From assembly GCF_902150045.1 (NCBI RefSeq), contig NZ_CABFVU010000003.1, positions 310,001 through 374,000 on the forward strand: 64,000 bases of DNA, written 5' to 3'. Numbering within the stretch: the stretch's first letter is position 1; each line of letters starts with the position of its first letter. Source of the DNA: Chitinophaga polysaccharea (GTDB taxonomy: Bacteria; Bacteroidota; Bacteroidia; Chitinophagales; Chitinophagaceae). Positions 26,082 through 34,553 of this stretch are shown here, piece after piece. Position numbers and translations under genes: made by a program. The notes beneath the pieces were generated by a model. The model made no database searches. It worked only from the letters and a program-made list of their open reading frames with translations, and had not been told where the DNA came from.

Positions 26082-27131
26082 ATGAAATACCAAAAAGGCG
26101 ACAACATCCTGTTGTTGAGTTCAAAAGAAGAAGGAACAGTTGTTGACATTGTGAATGATAACATGGTGATGATAGAGGTGAAAGGAACGTCTTTTCCCGT
26201 GTACCTGGATCAGATCGACTTTCCCTATTTTCATCGTTTTACCCAGCAGAAACTGGTCAAAGAAAAACCTAAACTGATCCCCGGCGATGAGATCAAAGTA
26301 GACCGGAGGAAATATGAAGTGTTTAAAACAGATAAAGGCATGTTCCTCTCTGTTTTACCCGTATACCAGATGGACGGATACGACGAAACGGTGAAGCTGA
26401 TGAAGTTCAACCTGTTCAATGATACGCCGCACGCCATGCGTTTCTATTTCCAGATATGGCTGAATAACCAGCTGGATCTTGAGATCAAGAATGAGATACA
26501 TCCATATAATCATTTCTACCTGGCCGATCTCCTCTTTGAATCGCTCAATGATAACCCGCGGTTTGAATTCACTTTTTTCCTGAAGGAACCGCAACCAAAG
26601 CTGGCTGCTTCTGTAAAGAAGACGTGGAAGATCAAGCCCAAACAAATGTTTATACAGCTGGAGGAACTGCGCACCAAAGCAGAAGCCACCATTACTTACC
26701 CGTTGTTCGATAAATTTCCGGAGAAGGTACCCGAGCCGCCTGCGCCTGCAGAGCAGGCAAAAAAGAAGGCCCCTGTTACCACGGCAGGATCAGGTAACTT
26801 TGCCAGCCTGTTAAGCAAGATACAGTTGCAGCCGGAAACTTCCCTGGAGCCCAAACACGAAGTGGATCTTCATATTGAGGCGCTGGAAAAGAACTGGAAA
26901 GGGCTGAGCAATATCGCTATCCTGGCAATACAGCTGAACGCTTTCCAGCGTTACCTGGAACTGGCTATCAGCCATCACCAGCATAACCTCATCGTGATTC
27001 ATGGCGTGGGCAAAGGGAAGCTCAAAGATGAGATTCACCAGATCCTCAAACAAACGCCGGAAGTAGCCACCTTTGTGAATCAATACCACGCCAAATACGG
27101 CTATGGCGCCACTGAGATAACGTTTAGGTAA
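26082..27131 (+). CDS. DUF2027 and Smr domain-containing protein
   Basis: A 349-residue protein typical of Bacteroidota. The N-terminal part (about 1-70) is a KOW-like beta segment (K-Y-Q-K-G-D-N-I-L-L-L), the middle is DUF2027-like and beta-rich, a Pro/Ala linker lies near 215-235, and the C-terminal 80 residues form an Smr domain: V-D-L-H-I-E-A-L at the start and V-I-H-G-V-G-K-G-K-L at the catalytic loop. Smr domains bind or nick nucleic acids, and some act on stalled ribosomes or mRNA. The start at 26082 follows the promoter box; a TTG seven codons upstream is unlikely. rnpB follows immediately. Confidence 0.87.
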   Translation: MKYQKGDNILLLSSKEEGTVVDIVNDNMVMIEVKGTSFPVYLDQIDFPYFHRFTQQKLVKEKPKLIPGDEIKVDRRKYEVFKTDKGMFLSVLPVYQMDGYDETVKLMKFNLFNDTPHAMRFYFQIWLNNQLDLEIKNEIHPYNHFYLADLLFESLNDNPRFEFTFFLKEPQPKLAASVKKTWKIKPKQMFIQLEELRTKAEATITYPLFDKFPEKVPEPPAPAEQAKKKAPVTTAGSGNFASLLSKIQLQPETSLEPKHEVDLHIEALEKNWKGLSNIAILAIQLNAFQRYLELAISHHQHNLIVIHGVGKGKLKDEIHQILKQTPEVATFVNQYHAKYGYGATEITFR

Positions 27132-27140
27132 TATTTTCAT

Positions 27141-27148
27141 TACCTTCG
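27141..27148 (+). promoter_or_regulatory. -7 promoter box of rnpB
   Basis: TACCTTCG, a C variant of TAnnTTTG, lies 6-7 bp before the predicted 5' end of RNase P RNA at about 27155. Confidence 0.55.
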
Positions 27149-27154
27149 CGCTTC

Positions 27155-27527
27155 AACTACAAACCGTGCTATCGTTCCGCTGACTTGTGCAACGGGAAGG
27201 AAAGTCCGGACAGCGCAGAGCAACGCACCACCTAACGGGTGGGGCCCGGTGCAAACCGGGTACAGAAAGTGCCACAGAAAATAACCGTCTGCTCAGGCAG
27301 ATAAGGGTGAAAATGTGGGGTAAGAGCCCACGGTGCAGGCAGGTAACTGTTTGTGCGGGTAAACCTTGCGTGCTGAAATGCCATGTATACGGTCGCTTGA
27401 GGGCTGCTCGCCCGATGACCGAGGGTAGGCAGATACAGGCGACGTGCGAACGCTGCCGCAGATAAATGATAGCAGCCTGTCCCGGCTTGCGGGGCAGGAA
27501 CAGAATCCGGCTTACAGGTTTGTAGTT
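27155..27527 (+). ncRNA. rnpB: RNase P RNA (class A)
   Basis: This is the catalytic RNA that trims tRNA 5' ends. Conserved cores are visible: the 5' P4 segment GGAAGGAAAGTCCGGAC at about 27192, the ACAGAAA segment near 27262, the AGATAAATGATAGC segment near 27461 and the 3' P4 segment ACAGAATCCGGCTTA at about 27500. The ends pair as helix P1: AACTACAAACC (27155-27165) with GGTTTGTAGTT (27517-27527), and a T-run follows. The length of about 373 nt fits bacterial type A RNA. The frame open through it is not a protein gene. Confidence 0.95.
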
Positions 27528-27598
27528 TTTTTTCTTCTCTCTTTTTGATATGCTAAAATAACCTGTTAACTTCCCGTATTGTATTTAATCTCTATTTT

Positions 27599-28009
27599 AT
27601 GAATCAGAAAGATGAACGAACCTGGGGAGCTGTTGTTCACCTGGGGGGAATTATTGGCATGCTGATATTACCTACTGTTGGCAACATTATCGGTGTACTG
27701 ATCTTTTGGCTTATCAAAAAAAATGAGTCCACTTTTGTAGACAGCCAGGGAAAGGAAGCTATCAATTTCCAGATCACGTTGAGTATTGCCGCGGTAATTG
27801 TAAACCTGATCAACAATATTGCTACAGGTTTTTGGTCGCTCACCAGTTTCTGGCGCCATGCCAGGGGCGAATTTTACAATACCTGGGGCTGGACAAACCT
27901 GCTCGGTGTATTATGGTTGCTGAACGTTATTTTTAGCATTATTGCGGCTGTAAAAGCCAGTAACGGCCAGTCTTACAAGTATCCGCTGAGTGTACGTCTT
28001 GTAAAATAG
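27599..28009 (+). CDS. DUF4870 domain-containing membrane protein
   Basis: A 136-residue protein with three or four hydrophobic segments. The family marks are an N-terminal E-R-T-W-G-A-V-V-H-L-G-G-I-I, then F-W-L-I-K-K-N-E-S-T-F-V-D-S-Q-G-K-E-A-I-N-F-Q, as in DUF4870 (Tic20-like) proteins. The function is not known. It is monocistronic between rnpB and a bidirectional terminator. Confidence 0.85.
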   Translation: MNQKDERTWGAVVHLGGIIGMLILPTVGNIIGVLIFWLIKKNESTFVDSQGKEAINFQITLSIAAVIVNLINNIATGFWSLTSFWRHARGEFYNTWGWTNLLGVLWLLNVIFSIIAAVKASNGQSYKYPLSVRLVK

Positions 28010-28017
28010 AAATGTAT

Positions 28018-28071
28018 AAAAAGAGAGCGGGAAATTTATCTTCTGAAAGATGAATTTCCCGCTCTCTTTTT
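28018..28071. terminator. Bidirectional terminator
   Basis: Arms AAAAAGAGAGCGGGAAATT and AATTTCCCGCTCTCTTTTT enclose an internal pair TATC/GATG and the loop TTCTGAAA. It is shared by the convergent DUF4870 and subtilase genes. Confidence 0.88.
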
Positions 28072-28084
28072 ATGCTGAAGAAGA

Positions 28085-29788
28085 TCAGTTCTTTTTGATG
28101 GCCTTTATTTTCGCCTTGTGCTGTTTTTTGCCTTTCACATTTTCGCCTTTAATGGTGGCCGCCAGCTTTAACGCCTCGTAAGCGTTCACCATTCCACCTG
28201 TAATCGAAAGGTCTGCAAAGTTTACCTTTTCATCGGTAGTACCTGGCTTATTAACCTGGGCCGCACTGCCGGTTAATGGAGTGGCGCTTTTTTCCAGTAC
28301 ATATTTCAACTGCCTGGCGCTGAGCTCGGGATAGTAGGAGAGTACCAGTGCTGCTACACCCGCTACCACGGGGCTGGCCATACTGGTTCCGCTGGCGCTG
28401 CCGTATTTGTTGCCACCGGGAATGGTTGAATAAATTTGTACGCCCGGTGCAAAAAGATCCACGGATTTCTTACCATAGTTGGAGAAAGGAGCTACCTTAT
28501 CGTTACCAAGACCCGTATTGCTGGCACCTACTGTGATCACATTGGTGGCCACTGTGCCGTCCAGGTAATTGGGATTAGGATAATTGGCAACCGAATCGTT
28601 GTTGCTACCATCGTTACCGGCTGCATGTACCAGTAAAACGCCTTTTTCTTCGGCATACTTAAAGGCGGCATCTACCCAGTCTTTATGCGGGGAAAACGGT
28701 TTACCAAAGCTCATATTAATGATCTGGGCGCCGTTATCTACTGCATAGCGGATGGCCAATGCCACATCTTTATCCCTTTCGTCTCCATCGGGAACGGCTT
28801 TTACTGCCATAATACGCACGTTGTCGGCCACGCCGTCCATACCAACGCCATTGTTCCTGGCGGCGGCAATAATACCGGAAACGTGAGTGCCATGGAACCC
28901 AAAGGTGCCCATTACATCATTATTGCCGTATTTATTATCGTTGATATCATCGAGGTTGTCGCCTACAATCCTTTGCCTGTTGGCGTTTGGCGCTACTTCA
29001 GTGCTTTCTGCCTTACGCTTCAGCTCATTCATGTATTCATCGAATTCCATTTTGAACTCGCCGAAAGTGGCAGGCTCATCACCGGCGCTTTTCAGCAAAC
29101 GGCTCATAAAGTTGCGTGCCAGCAATACATCCTGGTTGGTAGTCTGGATGCTGTCCAGCTGCGCCACATTGAAATCATCCTTACCGAGATAGTTCTTCAG
29201 GATGGTTTCACATTTATTCACGTTTTCCTGGAGCTTCGACATGCTTTTGTACTGCATCTTAAACTGGGAATTGGGCTTCTCAATTTTTGCCTGCAGCTGC
29301 TGCCAGATGGCATATTCCTTTGAGTCTTTGGCCAGTGCGGAGTCCGGGTTGCCATAAAGGTTTTTATACCGGTAGTATTCACGGGCGGCTTCTTCAGAGT
29401 CTTCTTTCAGGCTGCTGCCATCTTTCCCACCCAGGAAGTTCCAGCCATGAATATCGTCCACATACCCGTTATGGTCGTCATCCTTACCATTACCGGGGAT
29501 TTCGCGGGTATTGGTCCACAAAATGCTTTTCAGGTCCTCGTGGGTTGTATCAATCCCCGAGTCGATCACCGCCACAATAACGGGGGTGCTTTTTTTCCCT
29601 TTTAATAACTCCTTGTAGGCTTTTTCTGTAGACGTACCATAAACACTGTCGGTGTCGTAACTCAGCAACTGCCAGTTTTTGGGTATCTGGGGTTTACTTT
29701 GTGCTTCAGTATTTGTTGTAAATGCAGTCATCAATGCAACACACCCTGCCAGGACTGCAACCTCTCGGCTTAACAATTTCATGTTCAA
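28085..29788 (-). CDS. Exported S8 family subtilisin-like peptidase
   Basis: A 567-residue protease with a signal peptide (about residues 1-30, ending T-E-A-Q-S). The catalytic triad is complete: D76 in V-I-D-S-G-I-D, H299 in F-H-G-T-H-V-S-G and S469 in S-G-T-S-M-A-S-P, with the oxyanion asparagine in A-A-G-N-D-G. About 220 residues separate D and H; the middle of this stretch (about 125-275) is helical and charged and is an insertion relative to plain subtilisin. The C-terminus is lysine-rich (K-K-Q-H-K-A-K-I-K-A-I-K-K). It lacks a type IX sorting domain, so it is probably periplasmic or outer-membrane associated. Confidence 0.93.
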   Translation of the reverse strand: MNMKLLSREVAVLAGCVALMTAFTTNTEAQSKPQIPKNWQLLSYDTDSVYGTSTEKAYKELLKGKKSTPVIVAVIDSGIDTTHEDLKSILWTNTREIPGNGKDDDHNGYVDDIHGWNFLGGKDGSSLKEDSEEAAREYYRYKNLYGNPDSALAKDSKEYAIWQQLQAKIEKPNSQFKMQYKSMSKLQENVNKCETILKNYLGKDDFNVAQLDSIQTTNQDVLLARNFMSRLLKSAGDEPATFGEFKMEFDEYMNELKRKAESTEVAPNANRQRIVGDNLDDINDNKYGNNDVMGTFGFHGTHVSGIIAAARNNGVGMDGVADNVRIMAVKAVPDGDERDKDVALAIRYAVDNGAQIINMSFGKPFSPHKDWVDAAFKYAEEKGVLLVHAAGNDGSNNDSVANYPNPNYLDGTVATNVITVGASNTGLGNDKVAPFSNYGKKSVDLFAPGVQIYSTIPGGNKYGSASGTSMASPVVAGVAALVLSYYPELSARQLKYVLEKSATPLTGSAAQVNKPGTTDEKVNFADLSITGGMVNAYEALKLAATIKGENVKGKKQHKAKIKAIKKN

Positions 29789-30141
29789 TAATTTTCCCTA
29801 TAAAAAACAACTAAAAATATCATGATGATAAGATTAAAGGTATAGAAAAAGCGCTATAACATTAAATATTAATGATAAACGCGCTATTTGTTGGTTGATT
29901 GGGAGATTGGAGGGGATATCTGATCATTCCCGGGCCTGCCGCAGGTCAGCCGGTTCATAGGCGATCTTATCCTGATTTGCTTGCTGGCCATAGCCGGTAA
30001 CCACCTGTCACAATCCCTTTTGCAATTGTTGTTAAGCATCCTAGCTTTAACCTGTTCTTATTCCTCATACTCCTCATCTACCAGATCTGCGTTCGGGATT
30101 TTTTACAGGTATCGTATTTCATTTACTTAAAACTACCCATC
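29789..30141. other. Divergent intergenic region
   Basis: It separates the subtilase gene (minus) from the phosphatase-like gene (plus). An A/T-rich extended palindrome is at 29850-29885 (AGCGC and GCGCT ends around CATTAAATATTAATG). It could be an operator or a cruciform. No gene is seen. Confidence 0.4.
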
Positions 30142-30675
30142 ATGTTAAAAGCTGTTCTCATGGCCACTTTGCTGGCTACCGGTACTCCCGTGTCTGCTAC
30201 GGAACCGGAAGTAACCACTCTCATTTTTGTGAATGCCGCGGAGGTGGAATCATCTCCATCCGCAGATCCGGGCCTTAGTGCTGCAGGGCAGGAACAGGCC
30301 TCCCAGCTGGCGTCTTCACTGGAGGGGATGGATATCTCCGCTATCTATACCACCTACCTGAACCGCTCCGTGCAAACGGTGACCCCGCTCTCAAAAGCCC
30401 GTCAGCAGGAGCTTGGCTATTTCCGGTTAAATGGTGATCCCGACCAGACTACGGCTGTTATTAAAGACATGATAAAGAAAAATAAGGGCAAAACGATTGT
30501 TATTTGCAGTGTTCCCGAAAATATTACTGCAATGTTGCAGCATGCAGGTGTGAAGGGAAAAACCATGAAAACACTGTATGATAAAGGATGTGGACAGGTT
30601 TTAGTGGTAAAACACAGTGGTGGCGGTACGGCAGTAGCACAAAAGTTGAATATGAATATTCAAAAAAAAGTCTAA
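30142..30675 (+). CDS. Exported histidine-phosphatase-fold protein, probably inactive
   Basis: A 177-residue protein with a signal peptide (about residues 1-19). The pattern follows the histidine phosphatase fold: first strand T-T-L-I-F-V-N-A-A-E, then G-L-S-A-A-G-Q-E-Q-A-S-Q-L-A, I-Y-T-T-Y-L-N-R-S-V-Q-T-V-T-P-L, and the later strand T-I-V-I-C-S-V-P-E-N. However, the catalytic R-H-G of the first strand is replaced by V-N-A, and the second histidine is replaced by S-V. It therefore probably binds rather than hydrolyses phosphate esters, which is inference. Confidence 0.75.
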   Translation: MLKAVLMATLLATGTPVSATEPEVTTLIFVNAAEVESSPSADPGLSAAGQEQASQLASSLEGMDISAIYTTYLNRSVQTVTPLSKARQQELGYFRLNGDPDQTTAVIKDMIKKNKGKTIVICSVPENITAMLQHAGVKGKTMKTLYDKGCGQVLVVKHSGGGTAVAQKLNMNIQKKV

Positions 30676-30911
30676 TATTTATATCCGGAAAAGTTACTGA
30701 TGGCTTCCCGCCATTATTGACTTTTCTCATAAGCATGGTTTCCGTTTAACGAAAAGCGGGGTTCTCTAACCTCGCTACTATTTTTAAAAACCATGTTGCC
30801 ATCGGTGTATGTAGAGAAAGGTAACAAAGGTTACCTGGATATTCAACCTAGTTATTTTATCAACCGCTTTTAAAAATCTGATCGGGTAGCATCTCCGTCA
30901 TGAAAATTAAA

Positions 30912-30937
30912 AGCTCCGGGGCAAGTGCCTCGGAGCT
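30912..30937. terminator. Hairpin, probable terminator
   Basis: Arms AGCTCCGGGGC and GCCTCGGAGCT pair over 11 bp with one G-T pair and an AAGT loop. The A-rich left flank (AAAATTAA) would act as a T-tract for minus-strand transcripts. Confidence 0.55.
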
Positions 30938-30976
30938 GGATGATCCGCAAAAAATTTACTGTAGAAATATATTATT

Positions 30977-31013
30977 ACCAGCTATCTCTTTTGTTATGAA
31001 AGAGATAGCTGGT
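30977..31013. terminator. Perfect hairpin after the lysine-degradation operon
   Basis: Perfect 15-bp arms ACCAGCTATCTCTTT (30977-30991) and its complement (30999-31013) with a 7-nt loop. It lies 9 bp after the stop of the aldehyde dehydrogenase gene on the minus strand and is its likely terminator. Confidence 0.75.
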
Positions 31014-31022
31014 TGATTTGTG

Positions 31023-32549
31023 CTAGAGATCAAATCTGATACCCTGGGCCAGCGGGAGGCTATTGGAATAGTTGATGGTATTGGTTTGCCTGCGCATGTA
31101 AGCTTTCCACGCATCGGAGCCGCTTTCACGGCCACCGCCGGTTTCCTTCTCACCGCCAAAGGCACCGCCTATTTCGGCGCCGGAAGTGCCGATATTTACA
31201 TTGGCAATGCCGCAGTCGGATCCTGCATTGGAAAGGAACTGTTCTGCTTCCCGGAGGTTCAGCGTCATGATGGCGGAGGATAATCCCTGTGGCACATCAT
31301 TCTGCATGGCAATGGCTTCGGCCAGTGTGGTGTATTTCATAACATACAGGATAGGCGCAAAGGTTTCGTGCTGTACAATAGGGTACGTGTTTTCCACTGC
31401 CGCAATACAGGGTTTCACATAGCAACCCGATTCATAACCAGGTCCGGACAGCACGCCTCCTTCCACCAGGAAGGAACCGCCCTGTTGCTTTACCTGCTCA
31501 ATAGCGCTGAGATAAGCATCCACAGCGGCTTTATCGATCAGTGGCCCCACGTGGTTATGCTCATCCAGCGGGTTGCCGATACGCAATTGCGCATATGCTT
31601 TCACCAGTCGGGCTGTAAATGCATCGTATACACTTTCATGGATGATCAGCCTGCGGGTGGAAGTACAGCGCTGTCCGGCTGTGCCCACAGCGCCAAATAC
31701 AGCGCCAATAAGCGACATATCAAGATCGGCATCCTGGGAGATGATAATGGCGTTATTGCCTCCCAGTTCAAGCAGGGAGCGTCCCAAACGCTCTCCAACC
31801 GCCGCGCCCACGGCTTTACCCATCCGGGTGGAGCCAGTGGCGGAAACCAGGGGGATACGCTTGTCGTGCGCCATCCATTCACCTGCGTCCCTGCTACCGG
31901 TTACCAGGCAGCAAACGCCTTCCGGTACATTGTTGGCGGCAAATACATTAGCTACTATATGCTGGCAGGCCAGCGCTGTAACAGGCGTTTTTTCAGAAGG
32001 CTTCCAGATGCATACGTTCCCGCAAACCCATGCCAGCATGGAGTTCCAGCTCCAAACCGCTACAGGGAAATTAAACGCGGAAATAATACCGGTGATGCCC
32101 AGCGGATGCCATTGCTCATACATCCGGTGCCCCGGGCGCTCCGAGTGCATGGTTAATCCGTGCAGCTGCCTCGACAGCCCCACGGCAAAGTCGCAGATGT
32201 CAATCATTTCCTGTACCTCTCCATATCCTTCCTGCAGGCTTTTTCCCATTTCATAGGATACGAGCTTGCCCAGATGTGTTTTATGTTCACGGAGCGCAGC
32301 CCCGATCTGCCGTACTATTTCACCTCTTTTGGGAGCAGGCCAGGTGCGCCATTCTATGAACGCTTCCTGGGCGATGGCAACCACCTGGTCATAATCTTCC
32401 CGGTTGGCGCTTTTAACAGTAATAATCTTTTTATTATTTACCGGTGAAACCGAGGTGATCTCTTCCCCGTGAGCGGGCAACCAGTGCGTTCCCGTGCTGA
32501 TGCCACTTTGTGCCGCGGTGATGCCAAATGCTTTTAAGATATCTTCCAT
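31023..32549 (-). CDS. ALDH7-type aldehyde dehydrogenase (probable aminoadipate-semialdehyde dehydrogenase)
   Basis: A 508-residue NAD-dependent aldehyde dehydrogenase with the catalytic glutamate in L-L-E-L-G-G-N-N-A-I-I and the catalytic cysteine in G-Q-R-C-T-S-T-R-R. The C-T-S-T-R-R and I-G-T-S-G-A-E-I-G-G-A-F-G-G-E segments are typical of the ALDH7/antiquitin branch, which oxidises alpha-aminoadipate semialdehyde to alpha-aminoadipate. It is the last gene of a three-gene operon, 24 bp after the DUF1338 gene. The neighbours make a role in lysine breakdown the best reading. Confidence 0.88.
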   Translation of the reverse strand: MEDILKAFGITAAQSGISTGTHWLPAHGEEITSVSPVNNKKIITVKSANREDYDQVVAIAQEAFIEWRTWPAPKRGEIVRQIGAALREHKTHLGKLVSYEMGKSLQEGYGEVQEMIDICDFAVGLSRQLHGLTMHSERPGHRMYEQWHPLGITGIISAFNFPVAVWSWNSMLAWVCGNVCIWKPSEKTPVTALACQHIVANVFAANNVPEGVCCLVTGSRDAGEWMAHDKRIPLVSATGSTRMGKAVGAAVGERLGRSLLELGGNNAIIISQDADLDMSLIGAVFGAVGTAGQRCTSTRRLIIHESVYDAFTARLVKAYAQLRIGNPLDEHNHVGPLIDKAAVDAYLSAIEQVKQQGGSFLVEGGVLSGPGYESGCYVKPCIAAVENTYPIVQHETFAPILYVMKYTTLAEAIAMQNDVPQGLSSAIMTLNLREAEQFLSNAGSDCGIANVNIGTSGAEIGGAFGGEKETGGGRESGSDAWKAYMRRQTNTINYSNSLPLAQGIRFDL

Positions 32550-32573
32550 TGTTGGTGTATTAAGGAGCTAAAA

Positions 32574-33464
32574 TTAGGAACTTTTTTTTGTTTGGGCAGT
32601 GTAGGTGCTTTCGAAGATCTTATCTGCGTTGCCTGCTTCAAACCCTTCCCGCCTGTGTTCCCGGCGTATTTCGCCTGCCGGCAGATGTGCAAATGCAGGC
32701 AGTACTTTTCTTTCTGCAAACTCCACATACGAACCGGCAATAGGATATTCTTCCCCGCCGGCAAAGGTAGCAGTGATCATTCCCGCTACGGTGGCGCTTT
32801 GCAGCAGGTTGCCGTCGGGGCTGGTTTTTATTTTGCCACCTGCATCATTGAGGCGAAATCCATGTTGCTCCAGGAAGCGGTTGAAATCAGCCACCGTATT
32901 ATATCCTGGCGGAAGGTTATGTACGCTTACGGTGAAATGATTGAGATAATAACGGTTATAGATCACCCATGCGGCATATTCACTTTCTGCGGCCAGTACT
33001 TTGTAATCCGCCAGGGTAGGGGTTTGCCACAGGGCGCTATGAAGGAAAGTATCCACAGCCCTGCTATCGTTCAGGTTTAGTGCATTCACAGGATCGCTTG
33101 TTACTTCATCCGTATACCGGCGGATGATGGCCTGTGCAGCGTCGCTCAGGTCGGCTACACGGAGCTCGCTGATGAAGATGCGGGGATATTGCGGCTCGGG
33201 AGGCGCATACCACCAGGCATCCAGTTTTTTGGCAGGGAAGTGATAGGGATCCATTTTCGTATAGCCGTAATGGAGGAATATTTTCTCGAGCGATTGCACC
33301 CCGAGCTGCGGTACGCCCATGGTACGAAAGGCGATGTGATCATTTTCAATATCATCTGCCCGGGCAATAATACCTTCCTTTATCATGGCGGCAATAACGG
33401 CTCCCACATCCGGGACCCTTTGCTGATAGCGTTCCATCAGCCCGTTTAAAACATCTTTTAACAT
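32574..33464 (-). CDS. DUF1338/HglS family 2-oxoadipate dioxygenase/decarboxylase
   Basis: A 296-residue member of DUF1338 (HglS/YdcJ type). These Fe(II) enzymes convert 2-oxoadipate to 2-hydroxyglutarate, a late step of lysine catabolism. Expected metal ligands are visible: H in N-D-H-I-A-F-R-T (about residue 43), H in F-T-V-S-V-H-N-L (about 182) and E in G-S-Y-V-E-F-A-E-R (about 247). It is shorter than the roughly 460-residue HglS but matches the compact form. It lies 18 bp after the saccharopine dehydrogenase family gene and 24 bp before the ALDH gene. Confidence 0.85.
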   Translation of the reverse strand: MLKDVLNGLMERYQQRVPDVGAVIAAMIKEGIIARADDIENDHIAFRTMGVPQLGVQSLEKIFLHYGYTKMDPYHFPAKKLDAWWYAPPEPQYPRIFISELRVADLSDAAQAIIRRYTDEVTSDPVNALNLNDSRAVDTFLHSALWQTPTLADYKVLAAESEYAAWVIYNRYYLNHFTVSVHNLPPGYNTVADFNRFLEQHGFRLNDAGGKIKTSPDGNLLQSATVAGMITATFAGGEEYPIAGSYVEFAERKVLPAFAHLPAGEIRREHRREGFEAGNADKIFESTYTAQTKKSS

Positions 33465-33482
33465 GACATACAGCTTTTAGGG

Positions 33483-34553
33483 CTAGTTATAATATACCGC
33501 AAAGCGGTTGTTGATCAGGTCATTGAATACCACGTCTTCCTGGCGTACAAAGCCATTGGCTGGCAGCAGTCCTTTGGCATGCAGGTCTATTACTGCACAG
33601 GCAGCGCCGGCGGTGGTGAGCTGGATGGCGGTAAAGTCCCTGCCTCCAACGGCCTGGTTATAGATCTTCCGGGAATAGGACCGTTGTACAGAACGGCCGT
33701 TCACCATCCCGGAAACGGATACAAAAACCAATACTACGTCTTGCGGGGTGAAAGGTATGCTATCTTCCATTATCTCCTTCAGTATTTCTCTCTTTTTATT
33801 GAGTTTCAGCTCATTGAGAAGGATCTTCATCAACTGGCAATGACCCGGATAACGAACGGTTTTATAATCGAGGTTATATACTTTTCGGTCCAGTATCTCC
33901 GCCAGTGCGCCAAGTCCGCCGGAGGTGTTAAATGCTTCATATTCCACGCCGTCAAGTGCAAAGCGCTCATAGCCTTCCATGGGCATTACTTCTTTGCGTT
34001 CGCCTTCATGAATGGCATCGCAGGGGTTGCAGTATTCGTTGATCAGCCCATCAGTGCTCCAGGTAAGATTGTACATAAGGCTGTTGGTTGGAAACTGGGG
34101 CAGGGCGCCTACACGGAGGCGAACGGCGTCCAGCGAATCAAACTGTTTGGCAATATCATGAGCGGCAATGCTGATGAAGCCCGGCGCCAGTCCGCATTGC
34201 GGCATGAAGCTTACATTTGCTTCCGAAGCTATTTCGCGGATAGCATTGGTGGTAGCTACATCTTCTGTCAGATCAAAATAGTGGGTGTTGGTTTTGGCGG
34301 CTGCAGTCGCAATTTTTACATTCAGGAAAAAGGGGCAGGCGCTGAGCACCATGTCCTGTTCCTGTAATGCCTGCTGAAGAGAGCTGGCGTTGTTTACATC
34401 CAGTATCGTTTTGCGTATACCAGCGTCTGTACATTTTTGCAGCAGGGCATTGTTGCTGTCGGCCAGCGTTACTTCATAGTCGCCGGATTGTTGCAGTAAA
34501 AAGGCTGCAGTTTCACCGATCTTGCCGGCGCCGATAATCATTACACGTTTCAT
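33483..34553 (-). CDS. Saccharopine dehydrogenase family protein
   Basis: A 356-residue oxidoreductase with an N-terminal Rossmann fold (I-I-G-A-G-K-I-G-E at residues 6-14), the T-H-Y-F-D-L-T-E-D motif and the C-terminal domain with G-L-A-P-G-F and T-S-G-G-L-G. The closest roles are saccharopine reductase/dehydrogenase, forming or splitting saccharopine to glutamate and aminoadipate semialdehyde. First gene of the operon with the DUF1338 and ALDH7 genes. The other saccharopine enzyme (lysine-ketoglutarate reductase) is not seen nearby. Confidence 0.87.
   Translation of the reverse strand: MKRVMIIGAGKIGETAAFLLQQSGDYEVTLADSNNALLQKCTDAGIRKTILDVNNASSLQQALQEQDMVLSACPFFLNVKIATAAAKTNTHYFDLTEDVATTNAIREIASEANVSFMPQCGLAPGFISIAAHDIAKQFDSLDAVRLRVGALPQFPTNSLMYNLTWSTDGLINEYCNPCDAIHEGERKEVMPMEGYERFALDGVEYEAFNTSGGLGALAEILDRKVYNLDYKTVRYPGHCQLMKILLNELKLNKKREILKEIMEDSIPFTPQDVVLVFVSVSGMVNGRSVQRSYSRKIYNQAVGGRDFTAIQLTTAGAACAVIDLHAKGLLPANGFVRQEDVVFNDLINNRFAVYYN

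Larger units (their letters stand above)
30676..31022. other. Intergenic region with two hairpins and a possible small ORF
   Basis: A 26-codon ORF at 30793-30873 (begins M-L-P-S-V-Y-V-E-K-G-N-K-G-Y) has reasonable codon use but no family match I know. Hairpins lie at 30912-30937 and 30977-31013. Nothing else is seen. Confidence 0.3.

Noticed and set aside
27187..27465. A 92-codon frame inside the rnpB region
   Set aside because: The region is RNase P RNA with clear conserved core segments and paired ends.
31186..32256. Long plus-strand frames opposite the aldehyde dehydrogenase gene
   Set aside because: They are antisense to a conserved enzyme with complete catalytic motifs and show no domain of their own.
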